64,000 nt of DNA from Actinomadura rifamycini DSM 43936 (GCF_000425065.1 NZ_AULB01000003.1:558001-622000), one strand, 5' to 3'. Positions 8,401 through 16,036 are shown, numbered from the stretch's first letter. Translations and numbers: made by a program. The notes: a model not told the origin generated them from the letters alone.

Positions 8401-10735
8401 CGATGTCGCCGGGCCGGACGCCGACGAGCGACGCGGCGGTCGGGGCGGGCAGCCGTTCGGCGATCTCGGGCGGGACCTCGCCGAACCAGGCGGGGAGGGC
8501 GGCGCGGAACGCGTGGGCCGCGGCGAGGTCGCCGCCGCCCTCGGTCCCGAAGACCACCGAGGTGCGGGCGCGGTCGAAGGCGCGGTCGCCGTAGCCGGCG
8601 TCGTCCAGCGCCCGGGACGCGACCTCCAGCGCCAGCAGGTGCGCGGGGTCGATGCCGCCGAGGTCCGCCGCGGGGACGCCGTGCGCGTCGGCGTCGAACG
8701 GGGTCTTCGGCAGGAGGCCGCCCCACTTCGACGGCGTCTTCCCGTCCTCGGCGGCGCCGTGGTAGACGTCCGGGTCCCAGTGGGCGACCTCGGTGACGGC
8801 GCCGGACCCGCGCAGGACGTTCGCCCAGTACCGGTCGGCGTCGCGGGCGCCCGGGAGCACGCAGTCCATCCCGACGATCGCGATGTCGGCGGGGCGGGGC
8901 GCCGTGCCGCGCCCGTCCAGTCCGAGTTCGGCGGCGCGGCCGGCCAGCAGGGCGGTGGCGCCGGACGTCACCTGCTCGTGCAGGACGGCGACGCCGGTCT
9001 TCGCCGACCGCAGCGCGGCGACCTGGCCGAGCAGGTAGAGGCCCTCGGCGCGCTGCTCGTCGGTGTCGACGGGCGCGCCGCGGCGCAGGCCCTTCCCGGC
9101 GATCCGCAGCCGCGCCAGGTTCAGCTTCTCCAGCCGCCGGAACGCCTCGTGCCGCGACATGCCGGTGCCGAGCAGTTCGGTGCGGGTCTCCTCGAACGTC
9201 CGCACGTACGGGGTGACGGCGCAGCGGGTCGCGTGGCCGGGGGACGTCTCGAGCAGCGCGGTCGCGGTGCAGTCGAGCGCCGTCTCCTGGTAGCCCGGAC
9301 GGACGGCGCCCGCCGCGACCGCCTCGGACGTGAACAGGTACGCGGTGCCCATCAGCACGCGGACGTCCGCGCCGCGCTCGGCGAGCGGCCCGGCGAGCGC
9401 CGCGACCATCGCGGCGGACCGCTCGTCGTGGATCCCGCCCGCGAACATGACCGACAGCCGCGGGGCCTCGCCGGGGTGCACGGCGCAGAACGCGTCGAGC
9501 CGGTCGAGCTGCGCCTCCCACAGCGGGAAGCTCGGGAGCGGGCCGACGGGCCCGCCGCACTCCATGCCCGCGAACACGAACCGGCGGGTGCCCTCGGAGA
9601 GGAAGCGGTCCAGCTGCTCGGGCGCCGGAACGTACAGGTACGTCCGGGTCCCGACCTCTTCGAGCGGTTCGGCCTGCACGGGCAGGCCCCCGGCGAGGAG
9701 CGCGTACGGGGGCGCCGCGGCGCGGACGGCGGCGAGCTGCTCGGCCCGCAGCTCCGGCGGGACGAACCCGACCATCCCGACGCCCCAGGGCCGCCCGCCG
9801 AGCCGGTCGGCGGTGTCGCGCAGCAGCTCCGCCACCGCGTCGCCGCCCATCGCGCCGAGCGCCAGGAACGGCAGCCCGCCGTCCTGCGCGACCGCCGCGG
9901 CGAACGCGGACGTGTCGCTGACCTCCGCCATCGGCCCCTGCGCGACCGGGTACTCGCCGCCGTGCGGGCCGTCCTTCGGGGCGAGCGGCGCGACCCGGAC
10001 GGCCGCGCGGATGTGCTCGGCGATCCCCCGCCGCACGGCCTGCACCACGCCCCCCGCGGTCTTGTACCGCGCCGCGAGCGTCCCGTCCGGGGCGTCCGGC
10101 GCGTCCGTCTCCGCGACACCGTCCAGCTGGGCGTCCAGCACGACGCCCGCGGCGCCCCCGGCGACCGCGGCGGCCGCCGTCCGGGGCCCGATCCCGCCCG
10201 CCGCGTACGCGGGGACGCCCAGGGCCAGCAGATGCTGCAGCAGGACGAACGTCGTCGCGTCGTCCGCGCGGCCGCCCGCCTCGCGGCCCCGCGCGACCAG
10301 GCCGACGCCGCGCGTCCCGTCGATCCCGCGGGCCGCGTCCAGCGCCGCCGCGGCCTCGGCCGGGTCGACGACCTCGACCAGCAGCCGCCGCCCGCGCGCG
10401 AACGCCGCGACGTCCGGGCCGTCCGCGGCGCCGAGCAGCGGGGCGTCCACGAGGACGGTGCCCGCCGCGTCCGGCAGCTCCTCCGGCCGGACCCGGCAGC
10501 CCGCCGGCACCCGGACCCCGAACGGGCCCGGCCACCAGCGCACCACCTCGTCCAGCGCGGCGAGCCCGGACGCGCGGTCGGCGCCGAGGTCCAGCACCCC
10601 GAGTCCGCCCGCCCGCGCGACCGCCACCACCGCGCGCGGCGCCGCGCCCCCGGACGGGGCGACCCCGATGATCTCGGCCTGGGGGGCACCCCCCGGCCCG
10701 CGCCCGTACCGGTTCCCGCCCCTGTCCGCCGTCAT
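2444..10735 (-). CDS. PfaD/PfaA-like megasynthase with lost catalytic residues
   Basis: A 2,763-aa protein; the ATG at 10735 is preceded by a G-rich Shine-Dalgarno. Domains: two nitronate-monooxygenase/PfaD-like TIM-barrel parts (about 20-560), KS (613-1065), AT (1100-1420), one ACP-like domain (1540-1620), an acidic/Pro-rich linker with five ESVRVIPPGERP-type motifs (1708-1889), Gly/Ala/Pro/Ser repeats (1890-2315) and a ketoreductase (2320-2763). By reading against family consensus, key residues are replaced: KS Cys is Gly795, KS first His is Ser917 (with local shortening), AT Ser is Gly1206 and FPGQGS reads FPGLLG, ACP Ser is Pro1575 (LAIDP for LGIDS), KR Tyr is Arg2704. The frame is open throughout 8.3 kb. 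It may be a scaffold or pseudoenzyme, or a decaying gene; the NAD(P)-binding TGGARG motif and the flavin-barrel glycines remain. Confidence 0.85.
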   Translation of the reverse strand: MTADRGGNRYGRGPGGAPQAEIIGVAPSGGAAPRAVVAVARAGGLGVLDLGADRASGLAALDEVVRWWPGPFGVRVPAGCRVRPEELPDAAGTVLVDAPLLGAADGPDVAAFARGRRLLVEVVDPAEAAAALDAARGIDGTRGVGLVARGREAGGRADDATTFVLLQHLLALGVPAYAAGGIGPRTAAAAVAGGAAGVVLDAQLDGVAETDAPDAPDGTLAARYKTAGGVVQAVRRGIAEHIRAAVRVAPLAPKDGPHGGEYPVAQGPMAEVSDTSAFAAAVAQDGGLPFLALGAMGGDAVAELLRDTADRLGGRPWGVGMVGFVPPELRAEQLAAVRAAAPPYALLAGGLPVQAEPLEEVGTRTYLYVPAPEQLDRFLSEGTRRFVFAGMECGGPVGPLPSFPLWEAQLDRLDAFCAVHPGEAPRLSVMFAGGIHDERSAAMVAALAGPLAERGADVRVLMGTAYLFTSEAVAAGAVRPGYQETALDCTATALLETSPGHATRCAVTPYVRTFEETRTELLGTGMSRHEAFRRLEKLNLARLRIAGKGLRRGAPVDTDEQRAEGLYLLGQVAALRSAKTGVAVLHEQVTSGATALLAGRAAELGLDGRGTAPRPADIAIVGMDCVLPGARDADRYWANVLRGSGAVTEVAHWDPDVYHGAAEDGKTPSKWGGLLPKTPFDADAHGVPAADLGGIDPAHLLALEVASRALDDAGYGDRAFDRARTSVVFGTEGGGDLAAAHAFRAALPAWFGEVPPEIAERLPAPTAASLVGVRPGDIAARLGLGGAAHTVAAGGASSLAALDAACRELASGGSDMVLCGAADLRTAIHDYLRAAAAGTLSPSGRCAPFDAAADGIAPGEGVACVVLKRLADAERDGDRVYAVVKGVAGADGRTRAALRAHERAGVAPERTGLAETSGDATVPGDGAELRVLASLFARAAPGSVALGSATSQIGHTGAAAGLAGLIKSARALHAGVLPGTPHLARPNDAWDAGGPLAFGTSPRPWAVPPGDRHAAVAATGDGTRYHAVLSGYGGAPEPVSGLAEWPAELFVIRAGTDVERLRALAASGHRLRDLARTVAADDGPVAAAFAATSPDDLRARLDGAAETGSDPGQVAFLFPGLLGPRPGAQADLFIAFPRLQRLLRLGRDYAPAMFPPAAFTPEDVRRRRAALADPRVAQPALGLAGLAVHRLLTAVGVHPDLAAGHGHGEIVALCAAGVFDDADLIELSAARADAILTAAGDDPGAMAVVAAGLHEVRDVLSDVSDIAVAAQNAPRETVIAGTSAGVDRALGVLAARGLPAERLPVGCALHSPLVAAASGSLRAALAGRDLRSPAFPVWSGATAAPYDAEPADLAATLAGQLAAPVRFAEQIEAMYAAGARTFVEAGPGGVLTRLVGAVLGDRPHTAVGCDGLHGLLDALARLAAAGVPVDPLPLFAGRDARPVDAPAPAPAWFVDGHTVTTADGDVPPGAPRPATRLDGPAGDRRRSDAAVLEYLRAGRELIAAQREVILRHLDGGDAPVPPPRPILPGETLPALPDGPFDARAAVHAAVAARTGRPEARLDDELDLEADLAIDPAERTALLHDLAARAGAVPRPAEPSGVATIGDAVAWLEGLHRAAPVPTAHVGTSALSGGPTPPSPRPPAEPAPAADDAPAADGEDDRPAPEADETASADPERHPAPDAGGEGAADAATEEARPPAMTRADEAEDVESVRVIPPGERPRGENGSAPAGRRRLHARRPGRSPAGADADAPAEVEESVRVIPPGERPRTADAAARDVDDLVRESVRVVPPGERPDRKAAAPVRAEERTAQGRASDGRPDPDEFVGESVRIIPPGERPSGRRSAEPAADGPPDVVVAGAAFRDRDGRAAGTPEAPVVHSESVRVIPPRSKATRGTNGTAERNPANAEAQTSPAGEPDATDEADTAPATEQRHASARALAADGAPADGKAPTPCAAPMDERHHVPRPEPAPAEASPPGETSMPGPAPVDERGHASGATTASGAAHAVAGAPSPGPAPRDDQGHASGMAPEAGGVPVGGGTSSTGRASGHAAGAAPVSGEEHAAGGASSPGAAPVDERGPASGQSPAPGAAPRGERGHASGMAPGTGGVPVGGGASSPGAASVDERGSASAEAPAPGAAPRGERGYASGMAPGTGGVPVGGGTSSPGGASEHAAGAAPVSGGAHGVGGVSSPGAAPRGEQGHGSGMAPAPGGGSDDGGASSTGGVPGNARGHASSAARVSGAAHGGGGAFAPGAASVDERGSASAVAPVPGAAPGGERGPGSGMAPAPGGVSVGGGASSVPAAPAGEWGHGALAADGGSAGEVVRYVVRESVLEPLPLPPDSGTAFAGRRFVIVDDGCGVAVELADALERFGAQVRTPLEVDGACDGLVHLGALRPAGAAVLPEAYAGVRRALLDGLRWFVAVGGAGGTSERRFGGGAGEPGPGAGLRGLARTVAREFPETMVRAVDVDTGETPRMIALRIMAELLAPDGPVTVGYAGERRRTPALVAAEPVGDAGVPVGADGVVLLTGGARGVPARVARELARTTGCHLEVVGRTPEPVGRTVFSEALDEAALRRALVADGTRGPEEIEETIRRILAEREVQENLDALRVRAASVRYHAGDVRDARFVRNVVEEVYARHGRLDGVVHGAGIAEDRLVRDKSPESFERAYRTKVDGAAALAAAVRPDVGFLVVLGAAAGGRVPADRAAADDACEALARGWRARLRGRVLVADLAPPLDGDPAVAALFREIARGDEARVVFAGPVR
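3840..4690 (-). repeat. Degenerate minisatellite coding for the Gly/Ala/Pro/Ser linker
   Basis: A block encoding roughly GERGHASGMAP recurs near 3885, 4115, 4287, 4430 and 4655. Intervals are irregular (about 230, 172, 143 and 225 bp), with related DERGSAS and VPVGGGAS units between them. The copies differ by point changes but all keep the reading frame of the megasynthase. It probably grew by slippage or unequal exchange, and any short-read assembly here should be treated with care. Confidence 0.75.
5068..5612 (-). repeat. Five copies of the ESVRVIPPGERP motif
   Basis: Within the megasynthase linker the peptide ESVR-[VI]-[VI]-PPGERP occurs four times nearly intact (near 5579-5612, 5437-5471, 5347-5381, 5227-5261) and once with its end changed to ESVRVIPPRSK (near 5070-5103). 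The spacers are 30-50 residues of disordered-looking sequence. The motif is conserved in protein and DNA while the spacers are not, which suggests a short linear binding motif. A related VVRESV sequence precedes the KR domain. Confidence 0.8.
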
Positions 10736-10945
10736 GAACTGCCCCCCGACGTCCCGCGCCGTGACGGGCGCGGCTCGACAACGATTCGTCACACTACGTT
10801 CGGCAACCGAGCGAATACCGGGACGACACACCCGAGGGCGCGCCCATGGCGTCACCGCAAAGGAGATTGGGACGTCCCTTGACGGATCCGAGACCGGGGC
10901 CGCGTCCCGCCCGGCCGCCGCGGCACGGCCGATACCCTTGCTCGA

Positions 10946-11425
10946 ATGACCGCCGAAGGACGGCCCGGCGAGGCCCCGGACGCGGCGCCGTTCGAGTACG
11001 GCGCCGACGGGCCCCGGGTGATCGTGACGGGCGTGGACGGATCGGACACGTCCCTGCGGGCCGCCGCGTACGCGGGGGGCCTCGCCCGCCGCGGCGGCGC
11101 GCGGCTGATCCTCGTGCACGCCACGCCGATCGCCGCGCTGTCCATGCTCACCCCGGGCGGCGCGGCCGTCATGCAGGAGGCCGCCGAGGAGATCGTCGGG
11201 GAACTCGAACAGGAGATCGGCCGCGCCTACGCGCAGGCCCCCGTCGACTACGAGATCGTCACCGCGCAGGGCGACCCTTACACCGTCCTGGCGCGCGTCG
11301 CCGACCGGTCCCGCGCGGACGCCGTCGTCGTCGGCGCGTCCACGCAGGCGGGGCACCGGCTGGTCGGGTCGGTGGCCGTCCGGCTGGTGCGCGCGGGCCG
11401 CTGGCCCGTCACGGTCGTCCCCTGA
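10946..11425 (+). CDS. Universal stress protein, single UspA domain
   Basis: A 159-aa protein with one Usp fold (about residues 25-159): an N-terminal VIVTGVDGSDTS strand-loop, and a C-terminal VVVGASTQAG...GSVAVRLVRAGRWPVTVVP that matches the UspA nucleotide-loop region (usually G-2x-G-9x-G-S/T). The glycine pattern supports an ATP-binding type. It is divergent from the megasynthase operon across about 210 bp that must hold both promoters. Its ligand and target are unknown; such proteins in actinomycetes often respond to hypoxia or dormancy. Confidence 0.9.
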   Translation: MTAEGRPGEAPDAAPFEYGADGPRVIVTGVDGSDTSLRAAAYAGGLARRGGARLILVHATPIAALSMLTPGGAAVMQEAAEEIVGELEQEIGRAYAQAPVDYEIVTAQGDPYTVLARVADRSRADAVVVGASTQAGHRLVGSVAVRLVRAGRWPVTVVP

Positions 11426-11496
11426 CGGGTAGGACGACCGGTTCGCGGGGAAGGCTCCCGAGTGCACGGTTCGGGGCGTCCGGGAGGCGAGCGGCG

Positions 11497-12303
11497 ATGT
11501 CGGATCCCTACCTGACCGAGATCGGCTGGACGGGCTCGGCCCTGCGGCTCGCCGGACGGCTCGAGCACCGCGGGACCCCGCGCCTCGAACTGCTGCTCCG
11601 CGAGCGCGGCGGCGAAGCCGTCGTCCGCGTCCCCGCCACCGCCCGGACCGACGGCCCGCACGTCGCGTTCGAGGCGCGGATCGACGTCGCCGCCGTCGCG
11701 GGCGGCGCCCCGCTCCCCGGCGGCGTCTGGGACGCCGGCCTGTCGGTCGACTCGGCGGACGCGGTGCCGCTCGCGCGCGCCCCCGGCCTCGACGCCTCCC
11801 CGCAGCGCGGGTTCCTGGACGGCGGCACGACCGTCGCGGCCTACATCAGCCCCCTCGGCACCCTCGCGATCGACGTCGGCGGGCGGACGCACCCCGCCGG
11901 CTCCGTCCGCGCCGACGGCCTCCGGTGGGACGAACGCACCGAACACGTCGAGGTCAGCGGACGGCTCGACGTCGCCGGGCTCGCGACGCCGATCTCCGCG
12001 ACGCTGCACCTGCGGGAGCGCCGCGGCCGCGCCTACGAGGTGATCTGCATGCTCGACGACCGTCCCGAGGGCCTGCACTACACCGCCGTCCTGCCGGTGA
12101 CCAGGACGTTCATCGACGAGCCGCTGCCCCGCGGCACCTGGGAGGTGTGGCTGCGCCTCGGCTTCTCCGGGATGCACCGCGAGCTGCGGGTGCTCGCGCC
12201 CGCCGAACCCGTCGACGTCCGGGTGTGGCGGCGGCTGTGGCACGTGCGGATCGCGTCCACGGCCGCGCCCGACCCGCTCACGATCACCGTCGGCCGGGCC
12301 TGA
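11497..12303 (+). CDS. Hypothetical beta-rich protein, 268 aa
   Basis: The ATG follows GGGAGG at a normal distance. The protein has no signal peptide or membrane segment. It is rich in short alternating beta-strand patterns and seems to contain two or three related beta-sandwich units: each has an RLE/RLD strand, a LLLRERGG or LHLRERRG strand and a PLPGGVW or PLPRGTW turn. Similar modules occur in actinobacterial glycosyltransferase-associated proteins, but I do not recognise a named family. Its end overlaps the convergent membrane-protein gene by 20 bp. Confidence 0.75.
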   Translation: MSDPYLTEIGWTGSALRLAGRLEHRGTPRLELLLRERGGEAVVRVPATARTDGPHVAFEARIDVAAVAGGAPLPGGVWDAGLSVDSADAVPLARAPGLDASPQRGFLDGGTTVAAYISPLGTLAIDVGGRTHPAGSVRADGLRWDERTEHVEVSGRLDVAGLATPISATLHLRERRGRAYEVICMLDDRPEGLHYTAVLPVTRTFIDEPLPRGTWEVWLRLGFSGMHRELRVLAPAEPVDVRVWRRLWHVRIASTAAPDPLTITVGRA

Positions 12304-12865
12304 ACGCCATCGACGCCGACACCACCGCGCACAGCAGCACCACCACGGCCGTCCCGCCCGCGAGGTTGATCCCGGCCGTGACGATCCGCGCGTCCAGCGG
12401 CCCGTTCAGCAGCAGCGGCACCACCGCCATCAGCGCCACCGCGAGCCCGCCGATGAACGCGAACGCCCGCACCGGACGCGCCGCACCCGCCAGCAGCAGA
12501 TGCATCAGCGCGGTCCCCTGCACCGTCGCGGCGAGGACGCACAGCGCGTAGCTGGTCGCCGCGCCCTCCACGGCGACGTCCGTCCCCGCGAACACCGGGA
12601 CCTCGATACCGAACATCGCCCGCAGGCCGAACACCGCCGCGAACGTCAGCAGCGACCCGCCCGCCGCGCACGACAGGCCCGTCCACCACAGCTGCCGCAG
12701 CGGCAGTTCGGGCTCGCTGTCGGCGTGCCGGGCGACGAACTCCTCGAACCGCCGGGGCGGGGCCTCCCGCCTGCGCACCGCCGTCGAGGGGCACCGGAAC
12801 GACCGCTCCCACGGCCGTGCCGCCGGGCGGCTCCCGCCGGGCCGCCCGAATGGCGAATCGGGCAT
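12284..12865 (-). CDS. Four-helix membrane protein (DUF6069-like)
   Basis: A 193-aa protein; the ATG at 12865 has a GGGGAGGGGA Shine-Dalgarno. A basic, Pro/Arg-rich cytoplasmic N-terminus (about 70 residues) precedes four hydrophobic helices with small loops (from LWWTGLSCAAGGSLLTF to AVVVLLCAVVSASM). The helix pattern resembles DUF6069 membrane proteins; function unknown. The 3' end overlaps the convergent upstream gene. Confidence 0.75.
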   Translation of the reverse strand: MPDSPFGRPGGSRPAARPWERSFRCPSTAVRRREAPPRRFEEFVARHADSEPELPLRQLWWTGLSCAAGGSLLTFAAVFGLRAMFGIEVPVFAGTDVAVEGAATSYALCVLAATVQGTALMHLLLAGAARPVRAFAFIGGLAVALMAVVPLLLNGPLDARIVTAGINLAGGTAVVVLLCAVVSASMAFRPGRR

Positions 12866-12970
12866 GTCCCCTCCCCCGCTGCGAAATCGACCAGGTACTA
12901 CCCGGACCCGTTCGCGGGAACTCCCCGAAGCCCAACAATTTGCAGACGTTTGGCGGCATAACAGCACGAC

Positions 12971-12996
12971 GCGCCGCCCCCTTTCGGGGACGGCGC
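12971..12996 (-). terminator. Hairpin downstream of glnII
   Basis: GCGCCG and CCCC pair with GGGG and CGGCGC around a CTTTC loop with a one-base bulge. It lies 15 bp past the glnII stop on the minus strand. Confidence 0.6.
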
Positions 12997-13010
12997 GCCG
13001 CGTCGGGCCG

Positions 13011-14024
13011 TCAGATCTGGCCGGCCTTCTCCAGGGCCTCGCAGCAGGTGCCCGTGATCAGCCGCGCCACCACGTACGGGTCCACGTTGGCGTTCGGGCG
13101 GCGGTCCTCGATGTACCCCCGCTTGTCCACCTCGACCTGCCACGGGATCCGCACCGACGCGCCGCGGTTCGACACGCCGTAGCTGAACTCGCTCCACGGC
13201 GCCGTCTCGTGCATCCCGGTCAGCCGCCGCTCGATGTCCGCGCCGTAGCCCTCGACGTGCGCCTGCGCCCGGGCGCCCAGCGCCTCGCAGGCCGTGACGA
13301 TCGCGTCGTACCCCTCCCGCATCGCCTTCGTCGAGAAGTTCGTGTGCGCGCCCGCGCCGTTCCAGTCGCCCTCCACCGGCTTCGGGTCGAGCGTCGCCGA
13401 CACTCCGTAGTCCTCCGCGATGCGGTAGAGCAGCCACCGCGCCACCCACAGGTGGTCGCCGACCTCGACCGGCCCCGCCGGCCCGATCTGGAACTCCCAC
13501 TGGCCGGGCATGACCTCCGCGTTGATGCCCGAGATCTTCAGCCCCGCCGCGAGGCACGCGTCCAGGTGCGCCTCGACGATCTCCCGGCCGAACACCTCGT
13601 CCGCGCCGACACCGCAGTAGTAGAACCCCTGCGGCGCGGGGAAGCCCCGCTCCGGGAACCCGAGCGGGCGCCCGTCCTTGAAGAACGTGTACTCCTGCTC
13701 GATCCCGTACCAGGAGTCCTGCACCTCGTACTTCTCCGCGACGGGACGCAGCTCGGCGCGCGTGTTCGTCTTGTGCGGCGTCCCGTCCACCAGGTACACC
13801 TCGGACAGGACGAGCTTGTGGTCGCCGCCGCGGATCGGGTCGGGGCACACGAACACGGGCTTGAGCACGCAGTCCGAGCTGTCACCGGGAGCCTGGTTGG
13901 TGCTGGACCCGTCGAACCCCCAGTCGGGCAGGTCCGCGCCGTCCGGAAGGATCTTGGTCTTGGACCGCAGCCGGGCGGTCGGCTCGGTGCCGTCGATCCA
14001 GATGTACTCGGCCTTGTAGCTCAC
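13011..14024 (-). CDS. glnII: Glutamine synthetase type II
   Basis: A 337-aa protein, the size of the eukaryote-like GSII family (much shorter than the 470-aa GSI). It makes glutamine from glutamate, ammonia and ATP. Signature segments: WGFDGSSTNQA near the N-terminus, GIEQEYTFF, an ATP/glutamate-site GAGAHTNFST, and RGASVRIPW followed by YIEDRRPNANVDPY. The GTG start at 14024 is chosen because GGAGGG lies about 7 bases upstream and the protein then starts VSYKAEYIW as in homologues. GSII in actinomycetes is usually under GlnR control and is not adenylylated; an imperfect inverted repeat lies upstream. Confidence 0.96.
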   Translation of the reverse strand: MSYKAEYIWIDGTEPTARLRSKTKILPDGADLPDWGFDGSSTNQAPGDSSDCVLKPVFVCPDPIRGGDHKLVLSEVYLVDGTPHKTNTRAELRPVAEKYEVQDSWYGIEQEYTFFKDGRPLGFPERGFPAPQGFYYCGVGADEVFGREIVEAHLDACLAAGLKISGINAEVMPGQWEFQIGPAGPVEVGDHLWVARWLLYRIAEDYGVSATLDPKPVEGDWNGAGAHTNFSTKAMREGYDAIVTACEALGARAQAHVEGYGADIERRLTGMHETAPWSEFSYGVSNRGASVRIPWQVEVDKRGYIEDRRPNANVDPYVVARLITGTCCEALEKAGQI

Positions 14025-14072
14025 GTCGGTCCCTCCGCAGGTGTCGGACTTCCACGAACGTGCCAACCAGCC

Positions 14073-14100
14073 GTTTCACATCCATTGCTCATTTGTGAAC
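14073..14100. promoter_or_regulatory. Imperfect inverted repeat in glnII upstream region
   Basis: GTTTCACA at 14073-14080 faces TGTGAAC at 14094-14100 in the 124-bp divergent region between glnII and the next gene. It roughly resembles the GTnAC/GAAAC half-sites of GlnR boxes, but the match is partial. Confidence 0.3.
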
Positions 14101-14148
14101 GACGTGTAAAACGCGGAACGTCGGTGACGTTTGCCATACTCCGGCTCC

Positions 14149-15063
14149 ATGAGTCACGAGCCGGTCGCAACATCCCCCCACCACCACGTCCGCTTTCTCA
14201 CGGCCCTCGGCCGCCACGACTTCGAATCCGTCGTCCGCCAATGCACCGGCCTCCTCGGCGACGACGCCCGCGGCGCCGTCGCCGACGCGTTCGCCGCGCA
14301 CCTCGCCGACCAGGCGACGTGGCCCGACGACCTCGACACCGACCGCCTGCAGCGCGCGTTCCGCGAACTGGACACGTCCGGCATCGTCGCCCGCCTCGAC
14401 CACGCCTGCTGCCAGAACTGCGGCCTCGCCGAGCTCGGCGGCGAGGTCGCCGCGGGCGACGAGCCCCGCGGCTACGTCTTCGCCCACCGCCAGGACATGG
14501 AGGCCGCCGTCGACGACGGGATCCTCACCCTCGCCTACGGCTTCTTCCACGAGGACACGCAACCCCCGGAAGCCCAGGCCGCCATCGGCGAGGACGTCGC
14601 CGCCGCCCTCCGCCGCCACGGCCTCTCCGTCGACTGGAACGGCGACCCCCGCCGCCGCATCGACGTCCGCCTCACCTGGCGCCGCCGCCGCTACACCCGC
14701 CTGGCCGCCTACCCCGGCTCCCCGCCCCCGACCGGCGGCCCGGTCACCGTCTCCTACGAGAACGGCCCGTCCGGTGGCGGCCAGTCCGAAGACCTCCCCG
14801 TGACCCCCGCCGAAGCACGGGACCTCCTCCTCACCCTCACCCCCTACAAGGGCAACTTCATCAACTTCATCACCCCGACGAAGTCCCTGATCGCCACCTA
14901 CGACCCGGGCCCCCGCCTCAAGTTCGAAATCCCCGACCCCGCGAACCGCTGCTACCACAGCCGCCACGTGACCATCGAAGAAGCCGAACAGATCGTCACC
15001 GTCCTCGCCACCGAAGACCGCCAAACCCTCACCGACAACCTGACCACCGAACCCTGGGCCTGA
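14149..15063 (+). CDS. DUF6891-like hypothetical protein
   Basis: A 304-aa soluble protein. The central part has HACCQNCG and ELGGEVAAGDEPRGYVFAH followed by DGILTLAYGFF, then an arginine-rich beta part (RRRIDVRLTWRRRRYTR), which I associate with DUF6891; the C-terminal 100 residues (FINFITPTKSLI...) appear to be a second domain. A TTG six codons upstream is possible, but ATG 14149 is the simpler start. No enzyme motif is recognised. Confidence 0.75.
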   Translation: MSHEPVATSPHHHVRFLTALGRHDFESVVRQCTGLLGDDARGAVADAFAAHLADQATWPDDLDTDRLQRAFRELDTSGIVARLDHACCQNCGLAELGGEVAAGDEPRGYVFAHRQDMEAAVDDGILTLAYGFFHEDTQPPEAQAAIGEDVAAALRRHGLSVDWNGDPRRRIDVRLTWRRRRYTRLAAYPGSPPPTGGPVTVSYENGPSGGGQSEDLPVTPAEARDLLLTLTPYKGNFINFITPTKSLIATYDPGPRLKFEIPDPANRCYHSRHVTIEEAEQIVTVLATEDRQTLTDNLTTEPWA

Positions 15064-15185
15064 CAGCCGCCCCACCCCAAACCGCGCAATCACTCGGGCG
15101 ATGGACGCCAAGGCCAGCGACCCGGGATGACGACGGGACGGCCGGAGGGCTCGCGCTCGTGGGCTATTGGCACGCTAATGGCACG

Positions 15186-15220
15186 AAGACCCCGTCTCCA
15201 TGATCCGGAGCGGGGTCTTT
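15186..15220. terminator. Terminator that originally followed tRNA-Val
   Basis: AAGACCCCG (15186-15194) pairs with CGGGGTCTT (15211-15219), with further TCC/GGA pairing toward the loop; T/A tracts flank both sides. Before integration of the element this hairpin would have lain just past the 3' end of the tRNA-Val gene; it is now 19.8 kb away from it. Confidence 0.7.
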
Positions 15221-15223
15221 CTG

Positions 15224-15271
15224 CTGGTGGGCGCGGACGGTTTCGAACCGCCGACTCCTCGCTTGTAAGGC
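15224..15271. repeat. attL: left 48-bp copy of the attachment core
   Basis: Identical to 35028-35075. It represents the 3' half of tRNA-Val from the anticodon loop (TTGTAAGGC on the plus strand) to CCA. Sequence to its right departs from the tRNA (CATAGTCACG in place of GAGTGCTCTA), so this copy is only a remnant. Confidence 0.93.
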
Positions 15272-16036
15272 ATAGTCACGCGGTGTCTGATCTCCACTAT
15301 GGGTGCTCGCGCTCAGGTGCCATCGTCCCCCGACATCCGTGGACGTCCCTCCAGGCTCGGGGTCGCTGTCACTCAGTTGGTCACCCACGCGAGTCCCTCC
15401 AATAGGACATCGGCAAAGCCCTGGTCATCCTTGCGGTGACCGGGGCTTTTTGTTTGCTTCAAGCCAGGAAGCCCGAACCACGAGGTCTTGGCCCGCTACA
15501 GGTACCCAAGAACTGCCGCACCGTTGGCCATGTATCTCCAGGCAGACGCATATCCAGCGGGAACCACACTCCGCGTCTGTCCCTTCCGAAGCCCTCGTGT
15601 ACAGCTCTCAGACTGTGATGGGCCACTCGTGCGCGCGCCGGCGCGCCGCTGCACGCAGTGCTGTCAGCCGAGCATGGAAGGCGTTGTGCCGGTTCTGGTG
15701 CAGGTTCAGTGGCAGATCCAGCTTCGCGAGCAGGGACGATCTCACGTGGCGCGCCAGTTGCCAGCAACCTTGCGCGGGGGACAGTAGGGCGGGACACGGG
15801 TTGCAAGGTGCCGCAAGATGCGCGATGGCCTGCGACATGGGCGTGTAGTGGCTACCCTGTCCCCACGTCTGACCACCGCAGCTAGCCCCCCTCATGCGGA
15901 ATCGACTTTTCCCCTGAACGGCACAGCGCACCCAGGAGCAGCTAGCTGCTTGCTCAAACATTCCGGTAACGCGGAGCAAAAAGCGATAGAAAAGTTGGCT
16001 TCGCCAACGACAAACGCCATAACGGGAGAAAATTCT
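15272..16036. other. Low-GC region right of attL without a convincing gene
   Basis: About 765 bp whose composition is clearly lower in GC than the chromosome. All six frames contain only short open stretches without GC3 bias, good Shine-Dalgarno sites or recognisable motifs. It holds one rho-independent terminator (15415-15452). It may contain relics of older cargo or a regulatory RNA; I see nothing decisive. Confidence 0.5.
15415..15452 (+). terminator. Rho-independent terminator with T run
   Basis: AAAGCCCTGGTCA pairs with TGACCGGGGCTTT (one G-U pair) around a 9-nt loop, followed by TTTTTG. It is the most canonical U-tailed terminator in the window. What it terminates is unclear; a transcript entering from attL or a short RNA is possible. 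Confidence 0.65.

Noticed and set aside
4490..10882. A 2,130-codon plus-strand open frame opposite the megasynthase
   Set aside because: It is an Arg/Gly/Asp-rich shadow produced by the GC-rich third positions of the minus-strand gene; it has no domain, and the minus strand has clear protein motifs.
10736..11467. N-terminal extension of the megasynthase by 244 codons
   Set aside because: The extension is antisense to the universal stress gene, is low-complexity, and the ATG at 10735 has a good Shine-Dalgarno.
15224..15271. A second functional tRNA-Val
   Set aside because: Only the 3' half is present; the sequence beyond the anticodon loop does not continue the tRNA.
15488..15787. 99-codon ORF near attL
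   Set aside because: No Shine-Dalgarno, no coding bias, no recognisable motif; several overlapping frames are equally open.
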